Source: Macrosoma leucophasiata
Taxonomy: Eukaryota > Arthropoda > Insecta > Lepidoptera > Hedylidae
Length of the DNA: 64,000 nucleotides
Assembly: GCA_036365455.1 (NCBI GenBank)
Contig: JAWQUS010000022.1
Coordinates: 7,254,001-7,318,000, forward strand
Direction: 5' to 3'
Positions 1 through 9,742 of this stretch are shown one piece after another. The number at the start of each line of letters is the position of its first letter. The first letter of the stretch is position 1. The position numbers were made by a program, and so were the translations under genes. A model generated the notes under the pieces. The model had not been told where the DNA came from. It made no database searches and saw only the letters and a program-made list of their open reading frames with translations.

Positions 1-78
1 TTTGTTTGGATGTTTGTCCGTCAATCACGCCGACACTACCGAACGGATTTTGATGAAATTTGTTATACAGATTGGGTA
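1..78. repeat. Helitron-like fragment
   Basis: The text resembles the conserved interior of lepidopteran Helitron-like repeats (TTTGTCCGTC, then ACCGAACGGATTTTGATG). No terminus lies inside the window. It is cut off by the S1 copy that follows. Confidence 0.35.
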
Positions 79-345
79 TGAAGTGGCAAACAAGCTCCTA
101 CATCCACATTGATGTTAAGTGATGACTGCAGCCAGACACACAAAGACCAAGGTCAAAATGCAGATGGATTATCACTCTAGAGGCCTAAGGTGTTATGCCT
201 CTGTGGCGGAAATTAGGAAATTACAGGGCCGTACATTACCACCTTAACACGATAGTGCTGAACACTACCATTTAGCGGCAAGTAGGTATATTAGGTAATG
301 CAGTGGTGCCTACGCCCGCGAGCTCCGTCACTGGAGCTCTACCAA
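79..345 (-). mobile_element. S1 SINE-like copy
   Basis: Near full-length S1 in reverse. It carries the landmarks GGCAAACAAGC, GACTGCAGCC, CCGTACATTACCACC and GCCCGCGAGCTCCGTCACTGG. The A-rich tail has been lost. Confidence 0.85.
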
Positions 346-719
346 ATATTTCTTCTGTTGTACATACTACATATATTTACCTAGATGTATAATGTATGTT
401 ATTAAGGATTATATTGCTTATCATACATCTGTATGACATGACCTCGTATGGCGTACGTGATCAAAAATATGACGTGTCTTGATTCGGTTTGGCGAGTGAT
501 GTGCACATCTGTACTAATTTTATAAAGAGGTAACGTTTTTAATTTTGTTTATTTATCTACTAGCTGTACAAACACTGCGCGCGTTGCTATGAGACCAACA
601 AAAAAAAAATGTCAGTGGCGCCATCTTTCGAATTTGGTCAGAAATCTTCGTGGGCGGATGCACAACAACTTTGATAAAGATCATCACATGATCAAATGCG
701 TAGTATATATTCTATAAAA
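346..719. other. No recognised feature
   Basis: AT-rich unique-looking DNA. I see no reading frame with coding character and no repeat shared with the rest of the window. Confidence 0.5.
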
Positions 720-824
720 AGGTTATTATACGACACGGTATTCAGGGTCCGGTAGAAAGGGTGGGCGTGGCCTCGCAGCGGTTGCCGCTTATTACACTAA
801 CCGATCGACAGGGCCCTAACTTAG
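720..824 (+). mobile_element. MITE-D fragment
   Basis: It shares CGACACGGTATTCAGGGTCC, GGGTGGGCGTGGCCTCG and CGCTTATTACACTA with 28345-28449 and, inverted, 44960-45125. It ends with the family motif GGGCCCTAACT. Confidence 0.6.
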
Positions 825-878
825 TCACAGTACAAATATGAACAGTATGGAAACTATGTAAAAAACCTTGAAACGCTA
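825..878 (+). mobile_element. MITE-J arm fragment
   Basis: TCACAGTACAAATATGAACA and GGAAACTATGTA match the terminal arm of the complete element at 52350-52564. Only one arm is present. Confidence 0.5.
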
Positions 879-960
879 AAGGCGTCCACTGCTGAACAAT
901 GCCTCTCCCCCGTACGCGGTTGCCATTCAAGAACGGATTCCCAACAAAGGAGACCGCTCG
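879..960 (-). mobile_element. LINE-R 3' fragment
   Basis: GGCGTCCACTGCTGAACAAT followed by CCTCTCCCCC is the reverse of the conserved RTE-like C-terminal end (VQQWT) also seen at 63575-63671. Degenerate. Confidence 0.35.
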
Positions 961-1122
961 AGGCAGTCGGGCCCTGGTCGGGTGCCGAGTGGCTTTACTG
1001 AGCTATGACCCTAGTTTATTCATTGAATACTCCACTGAGGCACAGTTGATCTACTTATGAACAGCAATTACTTTAAAAAATAAGCAAATCGAACCTATAT
1101 TTAGAGCTTAGAGAGTTATATT

Positions 1123-1405
1123 GATAGAGCTCCAGTGACGGAGCTCGCGGGCGTAGGCACCACCGCAATACGTAAAATACTTGCCGCTAAATGGTAGTGT
1201 TCAGCACTATCGTGTTCCGGTCAGGTGGTTATGTACAACCCTGTATTTTGCACAGAGTCATAACACCTTAGGCTTCAGGAAAACGCATGATAACGCATCT
1301 GCATTTTGACCTTGGTCTTTGTGTGGGTGTCTTTAGGCTGCAGTCATCACTTAACATCAATGTCAACTGTATGCTTGTTGACCGCTTCCATTACATAAAA
1401 AAAAA
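1123..1405 (+). mobile_element. S1 SINE-like copy
   Basis: Near full-length S1 from GATAGAGCTCCAGTGACGG to CATTACATAAAAAAA. Confidence 0.85.
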
Positions 1406-1581
1406 TTGTGAGTGTTCCGACACGCACTCGGCTAATTTTTATGTTTTATTCGTCTGATTAAATCTGAGGTTACTGCTATTGTTAACATGGCGTTGTTTAT
1501 CCGTTCACATCATGTATTTTTATAATACACCTTTATTACGATTGAAGGTAATAAATAGCTGATAATTAAAATTACGGGTTT
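1406..1581. other. No recognised feature
   Basis: Short AT-rich spacer between S1 and MITE-B. Its right end supplies one copy of the MITE-B target duplication. Confidence 0.4.
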
Positions 1582-1589
1582 GATACAAG

Positions 1590-1880
1590 CATAGAGCAAC
1601 ACGGGCCACCGGCCGCGGCGGACCGGAGGGGAGTAGCCATAGCGTTTATTACCGATGCAAAACAGCCTGTCATTATTTGCGGGGGGAAATGCATGTGACA
1701 CACGCACACTGTAATAATCGTCTATTACTACGAAACTCACACCTTGACTTTAACAAAATGCAGACTCAATTTCACGCACACATTTAAATATCAGGGCGAC
1801 AGGTATAGGCCCATTTGGGCTTGAACTTTGACAGAGGGGAAAGCCTGCATATGGCTACTCCCCTCCGGTGTTGCTCTATG
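1590..1880. mobile_element. MITE-B, complete, with 8-bp TSD
   Basis: A 291-bp element whose ends are inverted (CATAGAGCAACAC and GTGTTGCTCTATG; inner arms GGACCGGAGGGGAGTAGCC and GGCTACTCCCCTCCGG). It is flanked by perfect direct repeats GATACAAG at 1582-1589 and 1881-1888. An 8-bp TSD fits the hAT superfamily. It has no coding capacity. Confidence 0.88.
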
Positions 1881-1888
1881 GATACAAG

Positions 1889-2077
1889 TGTCCGTTGGCG
1901 CAGTGGTCGCAATCGCGATGTTGAAGCCTGAGGGTTCAATTCCCAGGTCGGAATTTTTTTCGGTAATAGCCCGGAGTCTGGTCGTGCCTCGGAGAGCATG
2001 TAAAGCCGTCGGTCCTGCGCCCGATCTCACTCCGGACGTGTCGAATTCCCGTCCCATCGGACGATGAGAGTGAGTTT
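1889..2077 (+). mobile_element. S6 tRNA-like SINE
   Basis: The head has a pol III A box (TTGGCGCAGTGG) and B box (GGTTCAATTCC) spaced as in a tRNA. A GC-rich body (GTAAAGCCGTCGGTCCTGCG, CGATGAGAGTGAG) of the kind found in lepidopteran SINEs follows. It is only 8 bases from MITE-B and occurs once in the window, so family assignment is inference. Confidence 0.55.
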
Positions 2078-2212
2078 ACTGGTGGTAGGTCCAGTGACGG
2101 AGCTCGCGGGCGATGGCACCACCGCATTACCTAATATACTTGACGCTAAATGGTAGTGTTCAGCACTATCGTGTTCCGGTCAGGTGGTAATGTATGGCCC
2201 TATAATTTCTGG
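2078..2212 (+). mobile_element. S1 5' half
   Basis: S1 from ACTGGTGGTAG to CCCTATAATTTCTGG, then interrupted by an S5 unit. The 3' half is missing. Confidence 0.8.
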
Positions 2213-2418
2213 AAAATGGAAAGAAAAACTTGATATCAGGCGGGGCTTGAACCGACGACCACTGGGTAGTCCAGCCGCTCTTCCAACTGAGCTACCGAAG
2301 TCCATACCCGATTGTCAAATCTTTTCTTCACATTTATTGCATGGCCTTATGGCGGCAGTAGCGACATCTATTGCCAACAATGCTAGTTAGGCAACCGATA
2401 TAATAAACTTTGCAGTTA
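2213..2418 (-). mobile_element. S5 tRNA-Tyr-like element
   Basis: In reverse it reads TAGCTCAGTTGG (A box) and GGTTCAAGCCC (B-box region), then the S5 body with TTAGGCAACCGATATAATA at its far end. More diverged than the copies at 20 kb and 32 kb. Confidence 0.7.
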
Positions 2419-2422
2419 CGAA

Positions 2423-2698
2423 AACGTAACTTCACGCCTGTAATCCCCGAAGGGATAGGCACAGGTAAAGGTAAGCATACATGCGAAAACCCACGATTCG
2501 CCGCTTACGTTTTGGCCCATGTAACAAGTGTCGAGTCTGTTGCCATCTCCGGGCACATTACCAAACTCCGAGGTACTAGGAAACTTCCACAAAATAGAAA
2601 AATCCCAATGGAACCAGAAATAAGGGATTTTAAACCGTTATTTCTGACAGCCCCCGACCCGGGTATCGAACCCAGGACCTCCAGCGTAGTGGGCCTTA
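2423..2698 (-). mobile_element. S2 tRNA-derived SINE, head truncated
   Basis: S2 in reverse: tail CGTAACTTCACGCCTG, core GTTACGTTTTGGCCCATGTAAC, B box GGTATCGAACCC. The A-box end is missing. Confidence 0.8.
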
Positions 2699-3065
2699 GA
2701 TATCGTAAAAAGTTTTATTTTTTCGCTCTTTATAAATCCACCTCACATTTAGTCGGTTTTTAATCACAATTACAAGATTGTCTAGGCCCTTGAACTCTGC
2801 CAGCTGAGCTGTACCAGTAATTAATACATAACTGAGTCAAGGTTTTCATTTGTTATATAACATCTTGCCTAACTATTGTCAACAATGTCAACTGGTCGAC
2901 GTCCTAATTTTTTTCATCACATTTCACACTTCTATGGTAAATGTTAGGAAATTAAGCTGTACCTAATCGAATGGATTACAGAAACTTATGTCGGTGTTTA
3001 CACAAAAAAGTGGCCAAGTGCGAATTGGATGCGAATTCTCGAGGTTCCGTATCTATAAATTTTCA
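2699..3065. other. No clear feature; weak tRNA-like trace
   Basis: AT-rich. Around 2790-2815 the reverse strand has GTACAGCTCAGCTGGCAGAG, resembling a tRNA A box, but no B box is in place. Probably a decayed SINE. Confidence 0.3.
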
Positions 3066-3378
3066 AAACGTAACTTCACTGTAATCCTTGAAGGGGTAGG
3101 CAGAGGTAAATACATGCATTCAAGCATACATGCAAACACCCACGACTCGCCGGTTACGTTTTTTGGCCCATGTAACAGGTGGCGAACCTGTTGCCATCTC
3201 CGGGCACATTACCAAACTCCGAGGTACTGGGAAATTTCCAGAAAATGGAAAAATCCCAATTGCACCCGAGATAAAGGATTTTAAACCGTTATCTCTGTTA
3301 GCCCCCGACCCGAGAATCGAACCCAGGACCTCCAGCGTAATAGTAGTGGCCTGCTACCACTACGCTACTGAGACAGTT
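3066..3378 (-). mobile_element. S2 tRNA-derived SINE
   Basis: Full-length S2 in reverse, from CGTAACTTCACTG to the tRNA-like head GCTACTGAGACAGTT, with B box GAATCGAACCC. Confidence 0.85.
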
Positions 3379-3697
3379 ATGTATGTATGTATGTATCTTC
3401 ACGCCAGGTCCCTAACGGGGTAGGCAGAGAGTGTAGAGCGCCAGATATCCCGGTTCTGACAAACCTCTCGTGCCTCGTCTACCTTCATCATTCTCTTCAT
3501 ACATGCACGCCGATTCCTAAGACAGTTATGAATTTCCAAAATAGAGAAAATAGACTTTTTAAAGTCTTAGGATTCGGCGTGCATATATGAAGAGAATGAT
3601 TAATGTAGAAGCAGCACGGGAGGTGTGTCAGGACCGGGATATCTGGCGCTCCACACTCTCTGCCTACGTGTATGTGTAAGTGACTTGGCGTGAATAT
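3379..3697. mobile_element. Two LINE-A 3' ends, inverted
   Basis: 3379-3528 is the reverse 3' end of LINE-A (TCTTCACGCCAGGTCCCTAA ... CCGATTCCTAAGAC) preceded by GTAT repeats. 3566-3697 is a forward copy (TCTTAGGATTCGGCGTGC ... GACTTGGCGTGAATATACC). The two face each other around a 37-base spacer. Confidence 0.75.
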
Positions 3698-3767
3698 ACC
3701 ATACATATACATATACCATACACTTTTTATGAGTTTCCTGTAATCTATAGGTAAAGGACTATATTTT

Positions 3768-3958
3768 TACTAGCTGTTGCGCGCGGATTCGCCCGATTGG
3801 ATCTCGTTTAAAAAGTAGCCTATGTTCTTTTTCAAAGTCAACACTATTTCTGTAACAAATTTCATTGACATCGGTTCAGTCATTTGGACGTGAAAAGGTA
3901 ACAGACAGACAGACAGACAGACAGAGTTACTTTCGCATTTATAATATTATAAGTAGGG
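3768..3958 (-). mobile_element. Helitron-like element with CAGA repeat
   Basis: The reverse strand ends in CAACAGCTAGT, a typical Helitron CTAG(T) 3' end. The element contains CGGTTCAGTCATTTGGACGT and a (CAGA) microsatellite at 3903-3925. No hosted gene. Confidence 0.6.
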
Positions 3959-4204
3959 ATATAGATCCTATGTTACCATAGTATTTTGAGTTCGGATATG
4001 TTGAGCTAGATCATTTCCAAATAAAGCCATTTGTTTTTCTGAAACTCTGATATGTATCCCCCGAATGGTGTTGCGTGCATGTGTTCCACACGTTCCAATA
4101 GCGAGGCCGGGAAAAACATACAAAAAAAAACAAGGGCTAAAAAAATAAAAACGCAAGGGAAAAAATTAAAGTCAATTAAATAAAAAATAATAATAAAAAT
4201 AAAA
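3959..4204. other. No gene; A-rich end
   Basis: Nothing recognised up to about 4120. 4121-4204 is an A-rich, tail-like run directly before the GC-rich LINE-R piece. Confidence 0.4.
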
Positions 4205-4745
4205 GATGCTACTGCTCAGCGAGTTTTCCTGCGTGCCACCATCCCCCTAATTCGACCACGTCCCGACGCTTCGGGGGCAGATAGGCCCAGGGCGCCCCGG
4301 AGAAAGAGGGTTGCACCTCGACCCCCGAACCATCCTCTTATTCTGTTAAGTACGCTTCACGTCCGGCGGGGTTGCGGATGTGTACTAAAGCGTTCCCGCG
4401 ACCCCGCCACCTAGTGCGGACGAGTCGGAACACCCAGGGGTTTATAGTGGGTAGACGGACGTCTTCTCTTAGTCCGGAGTCCCACATAAACCACCCCTCT
4501 CCCCAAAGGTGGCTATGCGTAACGCATTATCCCCTGGATAAAAAAAAGGTACGCTTCACGTGCGGAGGGAGAGCTGATGATTATAATTAGTAGTAGAGGC
4601 CGGGTGCCAAAGGGCTTCCCTTTCTTGAGATAGTAACTGGCGCCAGCGCAGTCGTGGATGTGGGAAGACGGGTCTTTATCTTGTTTCGTTGTTCCATAAC
4701 TCAGCACTCTTTTCGGAGGTGGGTGTGCGTAAGGCATTGTCCCCA
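4205..4745 (+). mobile_element. LINE-R 5' region fragments
   Basis: A GC-rich island in AT-rich DNA. GCGGGGTTGCGGATGTGTAC, CCGCGACCCCGCCAC and GAGTCGGAACACC match 44459-44525 in the TSD-bounded LINE-R derivative. The first part ends GAGCTGATGATTATAA, resembling the GAT-rich LINE-R tail. Open frames here are by-products of GC content. Confidence 0.55.
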
Positions 4746-4796
4746 TAGTGTCACAGTATAAGGCCCCAACATAATACCAGCGCCGGTTTATTAAAA

Positions 4797-5076
4797 AACG
4801 TAACTTTATCGCCTATAATCCCCGCAGGGGTAGGCAGAGGTAAATGCATGCGCTGGTTACGTTTTTGGCCCATGTAACCGGTGGCCTGTTGACATCTCCG
4901 GGCACTTTATCAAACTTCGAGGTACTGGGAAACCTCCAGAAAATTGAAAAATCCCAATAGAACCAGTGATAAAGGACTTTACACCATTATCTCTGATAAC
5001 TCCCTACCCGGGAATCGAACCCAGGACCTCAGCGTAGTAGTAGTGGCCTGCTACCACTAGGCTACCGAGGCAGTTT
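4797..5076 (-). mobile_element. S2 tRNA-derived SINE
   Basis: S2 in reverse with a ~30-base deletion after TAAATGCATGC. The tRNA-like head is intact (GGCTACCGAGGCAGTT; B box GGAATCGAACCC). Confidence 0.85.
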
Positions 5077-5100
5077 AAGTTCTTTCTTTCCCTGGTCAAC

Positions 5101-5172
5101 CAACGCCATCAACGCTACCGACTCCACCAACGCCACCAAAACCACCAATCACACCAACGGCACCAATGCCAC
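5101..5172 (+). repeat. 9-bp tandem repeat, eight units
   Basis: Eight in-register 9-mers of the type CAACGCCAC (CAACGCCAT, CAACGCTAC, CGACTCCAC, CAACGCCAC, CAAAACCAC, CAATCACAC, CAACGGCAC, CAATGCCAC). One forward frame reads N-x-T-like tripeptides. There is no start codon nearby and the frame runs into the next S1, so I do not call a gene. Confidence 0.75.
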
Positions 5173-5272
5173 AAAAAGGGCCCTAGTAGGTACCACTATA
5201 CATCACAGTCATAAGTTTTTTTATTACGTAGGATTACAAAAGTCTCTCACGGATATATTTTTTACTGGTGGT

Positions 5273-5558
5273 AGAGTTCCAGTGACGGAGCTCGCGGGCG
5301 TAGGCACCACCGCATTACCTAATATACTTGCCGCTAAATGGTAGTGTTCAGCACTATCGTGTTCCGGTCAGGTGGTAATGTACGGCCCTGTAATTTCAGG
5401 CACAGAGGCATATCACCTAATGCCTCAGGAGTGGCAGCGCATCTGCATTTTGAACTCTGGTCATTGTGTGGGTGTCTATAGGCTGCAGTCATAACTTAAC
5501 ATCAATGTGAACTGCATGCTTGTTTGCCACTTTTATTACATAAAAAGAAAAAAAAAAC
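5273..5558 (+). mobile_element. S1 SINE-like copy
   Basis: Full-length S1 of the subtype with GGAGTGGCAGCGCATCTGCA and TGGTCATTGTGTGGG, shared with 36221 and 37290. Confidence 0.88.
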
Positions 5559-5985
5559 TTTAATGAATATCAATGGATTTAACATGTTATTTTCAAATTA
5601 AAAATATACATAATATGATAAAATGTAATAAAACTAACGCTTTTAATATCAATCAATTTTGATATCAAATATTACTTATCTTTAAATTCCCATGGTATTT
5701 TAATATTTTTTGAAAGGATTACTAATTTCAATTGTATGATTTTTCCCGTATTTTTTTTATGTGAAAACTCCCACCCACCCGCATCGTACTGGGAGGGTTC
5801 GAGCCCCAACCATCAACTGGGTTCAACCCCCGGTCGTGGAACGGAATTGTCGTCCGGGTCCGCGGCTGCGCTGCCCGGCTTAGGCCAGAGTGATGGCGCG
5901 GACGTGTGGCCCTTCACAATAGGGAACCTATTTTTAATTAATTTAGAACAGGACCAATTGTAAGCAGTACGCGGGGGAATAGCTG
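5559..5985. other. AT-rich spacer then GC-rich retroelement-like block
   Basis: 5559-5760 shows nothing. 5765-5985 is GC-rich (GGTTCGAGCCCC, CCCCGGTCGTGGAACGG, GGCCAGAGTGATGGCGCGGA) and looks like 5' sequence of a non-LTR element. I cannot name the family. Confidence 0.35.
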
Positions 5986-5989
5986 ATGG

Positions 5990-6165
5990 AGTAAAAAAAA
6001 ACTAAAAAAACTCACAGCCAGTTTCCCGTGTACCAGCATCCCTATAATGATCACTTCGTTTCGGGGGCAGATAGGCCCGGGGAATGAGGAAGCCTCGATC
6101 CCCGAACCATCCCCCCCCTCTGTTGCGCATCACGTGCGGAGGGAGGGATGATGATTAGTCAGTTA
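5990..6165 (+). mobile_element. LINE-R end fragment
   Basis: TTTCGGGGGCAGATAGGCCC and CACGTGCGGAGGGAGGGATG are shared with 4270-4575. It ends GATGATGATTA, the LINE-R-type tail. Confidence 0.5.
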
Positions 6166-6167
6166 AC

Positions 6168-6216
6168 ATATCAATCTGAACTGCATGCTTGTTTGCCACT
6201 TCCATTATATAAAAAA
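6168..6216 (+). mobile_element. S1 3' tail fragment
   Basis: Last ~45 bases of S1: GAACTGCATGCTTGTTTGCC to TATATAAAAAAA. Severely 5'-truncated. Confidence 0.75.
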
Positions 6217-6218
6217 AG

Positions 6219-6372
6219 CAGCGAGTGGCGGGAAAAGTCACGCCAAACGCCGCTCTCTCGCTGGGTTCCACTTAAATTTGCCGGTGTGGGGACAACCACC
6301 GACTACTAAGCTGCCTCCCCCCCCCCACCGCCACGATAAGGCGGAACCCCTCGGAGGGGGGGGGGGGCAAGA
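6219..6372 (-). mobile_element. LINE-R 5' end, inverted
   Basis: Reverse complement of 43845-43985 (CGAGTGGCGGGAAAAGTCAC, CCCACCGCCACGATAAGGCG, ending in a G run). It is the 5' boundary of the same element family and has the same homopolymer edge. Confidence 0.65.
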
Positions 6373-6432
6373 CTGAACTATCTTCAGGAATGGGGTACAC
6401 GTATGAAGAGAATGATGAATGTGCAAGGAAGA

Positions 6433-6722
6433 TTTTTTTATGTGCTATAAGTGGTAAAGTGGTAAACAAGCATGCAGTTCACATTGATTTTAAGTGATGT
6501 CTACAGCCTTTAGACACTTACACAAAGACTAAGGTCAATATCCAGATGCGTTACCACTCCTTAGGCCTAAGGTGTTATGCTTCTGTGCCGGAAATTACAG
6601 GGCCGTTCAATACCATCTGATCGGAACACGACAGTGCTGAACACTACGATTTAGCGACAAGTATATTAGGTAATGAGGTGGTGCCTACGTCCGCGAGCTC
6701 CGTCACTGGAGTTCTACCACTA
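6433..6722 (-). mobile_element. S1 SINE-like copy
   Basis: Full-length S1 in reverse. Its far end abuts the LINE-C fragment. Confidence 0.85.
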
Positions 6723-6744
6723 GTAAGAAGTTGTGCCAGAACCG

Positions 6745-7567
6745 GCATAACTTTTGCAGTTCAACCCCTCGAAGACACAAGTCTGCGCGTTCACCGCTAA
6801 AAAAACCCCATTCATTGTAGCACCACAGTTCCAGGGCACTCCGCTTGCCATTGGTAAGAGTATTGGTATCCTGGGCGTTGACATATCGAACGAAGTGCAA
6901 TTTGGGAGTCACATTGAGTGTAAGACCAAGTTGGCATCCAAAAAGTTGGGGGTGCTTAACAAAGCGAGGCAGTATTTCACATCGGGGCAGCTACTACAGC
7001 TTTATAAGGCCCAAGTGCGGCCCCATCTGGAATACTGCTCTCATTTGTGGGCGGGAGCCCCCAAGTACCAGCTTGGTCCACTTGACTCCCTACAAAGACG
7101 CGCCGTTCGTATTGTTAACGATCCGGGACTTACAGACAGGCTCGAACATCTGAGCCTGCGCAGAGATATTGGGAGTCTGTACGTGTTCTACCGTCTCTAC
7201 AATGGCGAGTGCTCTGTCGAACTGTTCGACGTGGTGTCACCGTCTCTTTTTCTACACCGTACTACCCGCCGAAGAGAGAAGTTTCACCCTCACCGACTGG
7301 ACATCTGCACGACACGCTGCTCAACGGTGCGGTTTTCTCGTTCGTTTCTGCCCAGAACGTATAAACTGTGGAACGAACTTCCCTCTGAGGTGTTCCCTCG
7401 GTGCTACAATATGGGGTTCTTCAAAAATGGCGTCAAAAGAGTCCTTCAGGGTTGGCAGCGCGTTGGCAACTTCCCTGGTGTTGCAAATGTTCATAGGCGA
7501 CGGTGACCATTTACCATCAGGTGGCCCGTCTGCTTGTCTGTCAACTTAATGACATAAAAAAAAAACT
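6745..7567 (+). mobile_element. LINE-C (CR1/Jockey-like), 5'-truncated
   Basis: A non-LTR retrotransposon 3' end: RT C-terminal frame, ~60-base 3' UTR (GGTGACCATTTACCATCAGG, a region often seen in lepidopteran CR1-like LINEs), then TGACATAAAAAAAAA. Most of the element, including the RT core and endonuclease, is absent. The last bases resemble the S1 tail. Confidence 0.8.
6754..7506 (+). pseudogene. LINE-C reverse transcriptase C-terminal fragment
   Basis: An open frame of 250 residues. It begins inside the RT thumb region (QFNPSKTQ, then IGILGVDIS) and runs through the conserved YKAQVRPHLEYCSHLW and LDSLQRRAVRIV motifs to the C-terminal WNELPSEVFP motif and a natural stop. These motifs are typical of CR1/Jockey-clade RTs downstream of the catalytic domain. 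The YxDD catalytic core and the endonuclease are missing, so it cannot be active. The ATG is an internal Met of the original ORF, not a real start. Lack of stops suggests a fairly recent insertion. Confidence 0.85.
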
Positions 7568-7892
7568 GGACCTACTCACTCTCTGCCTACTCCGTAAGAG
7601 ACTTGGTGTGAACATATATATACAACGTGTAACAGGATTGAATGTACAACCCGAAACTAGTTAGTTCAGAATCGATAACCGAATCGATTTCAGACATTTT
7701 TGATATAGGTAATATTTTGTCCCAAAGTTAATTAAAATAAAGGAAATTATGGTCACCCGTTTGGTGAACGTCAATACAAACGAAAATGAGACTAACGTCT
7801 TTCTAAAATAAAATGCTAGCCTCAACAAGTTTTTTAGAACTCGTTGAGACGTGCTTTTTACTATAAATAATAAAAATTAAATAAAATAAATT
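7568..7892. other. LINE-A end piece and AT-rich spacer
   Basis: 7576-7612 resembles the forward LINE-A end (CACTCTCTGCCTAC ... GACTTGGTGTGAA). The rest is AT-rich with no recognised feature. Confidence 0.4.
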
Positions 7893-8121
7893 ACTAGTGG
7901 TAGAGCTCCAGTGACGAAGCTCGCGGGCGTAGGCACCACCGCAATATTAAATAATTAAATAATTTCCGGCACAGAAGCGTAACACCTTAGGCCTCAGGAG
8001 TGGTAACGCATCTGCATTTTGACCTTGGTCTTTGTGTGGGTGTCTATAGGCTGCAGTCATCACTTAACATCAACGTGAACTGCAAGCTTGTTTACCACGT
8101 CAAATAAAAAAAAAAAAAAAA
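7893..8121 (+). mobile_element. S1 with internal deletion
   Basis: 5' ~45 bases of S1 (to CACCACCGCAATATT) joined to the 3' half (TTTCCGGCACAGAAGCG onward) with an A-run tail. About 80 bases are missing. Confidence 0.8.
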
Positions 8122-8621
8122 ATTACTAGCGAGTGTTAAATAAGGGTACGCAAGAAATGCTACATCACTTTTATTCGGTTCGTGTTTTATGTGTGGCCGT
8201 AGGTAGACGTAGGGCAAGTATGCATAGGGTCTGCATACAGTTCGTACAAATTGAGGACAACTTGTTTCTTAAATAAAAAATAGTAAATACATAAACATGT
8301 AATTTCAGTTCATGTATTATGATTACAACTCGATTTTCTAATCGAGGTGTTAGATAGTGTGCATTAATCCCGATACATGTTGTATACAGACGAAGGTTCA
8401 CGTTTGTACGGACTCTCTTCACGGAAGTATGACACACACTTGGTTATTTTTTTAAATAAAAAACACCTTAACATAAGTACAATGGAATCAGAAAAAACTA
8501 ATAATAAAAACGTAAATTGTAGGTAAATACGAAGCGGAAACCGGATTATTGTAATAAATCAATTAGTTAATTTTGATATTCCTTTTTTAGGGTTCCGTAG
8601 GTCCAAAGGTCCTGCGATTTT
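8122..8621. other. No recognised feature
   Basis: AT-rich. The open frames on the reverse strand show no domain signature. TTTTTAGGGTTCCGTAG at 8585-8600 is a short motif common in moth repeats. Confidence 0.4.
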
Positions 8622-8705
8622 GATGGTGGTAGAGCTCCAGTGACGGAGCTCGCGGGCGTAGGCACCAACGCATTACCTAATATACTTGCCGCTAAATGGT
8701 AGTGT
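8622..8705 (+). mobile_element. S1 5' fragment
   Basis: First ~80 bases of S1, ending at AAATGGTAGTGTT. Confidence 0.75.
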
Positions 8706-8822
8706 TACGACCAAAAATATATTTAGTACATAGCAATATGGTCCTGTACCGCATCAGTGGAAATACTGTATTTTTGAACTCCGCGGTTAACGTGTTAAAT
8801 AAAAAAAAAAAAAAAAAACAAA

Positions 8823-9003
8823 GCCCTATTCAGACCTGCGCGTTATTCGCAACCAAGTTGGAGAGCGGCTATCACGTGGTGACGCGTTGTATGAAGTATC
8901 GCTATAGATCGCGGAACTTCATACAAAATACCCGAGCGAAACCCACTCGGTAATTTCGCTCCCCACGTTGAGTCAGTAGCGAATTACGCGTAAGTCTGAA
9001 TAT
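8823..9003. mobile_element. Short TIR element (MITE)
   Basis: The ends are imperfect inverted repeats: CCCTATTCAGACCTGCGCGT on the left and ACGCGTAAGTCTGAATATGG on the right. About 180 bp, no coding capacity, single copy here. No clear TSD. Confidence 0.5.
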
Positions 9004-9039
9004 GGTTTTAAACTACCTCAACAATAAATATTGTACATC

Positions 9040-9145
9040 GAGCCTAGGAAGGAGACTTCGGCTTATTTCGGGCCTGTAGAGCTTTATCTCTTTCGCACCG
9101 TATCTATTTTGACGACCATTTTGATCAAGGTTTGACCAATGCTGG
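9040..9145. repeat. Dispersed repeat P fragment
   Basis: GGCTTATTTCGGGCCTGTAG, CTTTATCTCTTTCGCAC and TTTTGATCAAGGTTTGACC resemble 55580-55730. Unclassified. Confidence 0.35.
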
Positions 9146-9154
9146 ACTGACAGT

Positions 9155-9405
9155 GCTAAGTAAAGCCGTCGGTCCCGGTTGCTATTGATAGATAACAGTC
9201 GTTAAAGGTTTTATTACAAGGTTTAACTACAAGGAAGGAAGGAAGTTTGAATACATCCGACAGCGGGTTGGCCACTAACCCGTATCTCCACCAACCTCCA
9301 CTGGAGCAGCGTGGTGGAGTAAGCTCCAGGCCTCCTCCCAAGAAGGGGAGAGACTCGTGCCCAGCAGCGGGACATATTAAGGGTTGCCATTATTATTATT
9401 AATAA
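9155..9405 (+). mobile_element. S3 5S-derived SINE, 5'-truncated
   Basis: The S3 body without the 5S head: GCCGTCGGTCCCGGTTGCTA, GGAGCAGCGTGGTGGAGTAA, GTGCCCAGCAGCGGGACATA, ending in GCCATTATTATTATT. Confidence 0.75.
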
Positions 9406-9455
9406 TGGTAAATTGTTGCAGCAAGTGCTACAACGCTAAAGCGCTATAAACTTTT

Positions 9456-9742
9456 CTGGTGCCAGAGCTCCAGTGAGGGAGCTCGCGGGCGTAGGCAGGC
9501 ACCACCGTATTACCTAATATACATGCCGCTAAATGGTAGTGTTCAGCACTATCGTTTTCCGGTCAGGTGGTAATGTAAGGATCTGTAATTTCCGGCACAG
9601 AGGCATAACACCTTAGGCCTCAGGAGTGGTAACGCATCTGCATTTTGACCTTGGTCTTTGTATGGGTGTGTATAGGCTGCAGTCGTCACTTAACATCAAT
9701 GAGAACTGCATGCTTGTTTGCCACTTCCATTACATAAAAAAA
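9456..9742 (+). mobile_element. S1 SINE-like copy
   Basis: Full-length S1 from CTGGTGCCAGAGCTCCAGTG to CATTACATAAAAAAA. Confidence 0.87.

Noticed and set aside
1828..2067. Plus-strand frame of 79 codons
   Set aside because: Runs through MITE-B end and the S6 SINE; no protein features.
7169..7549. Plus-strand frame of 126 codons
   Set aside because: Overlaps the LINE-C RT fragment in another frame with no family features.
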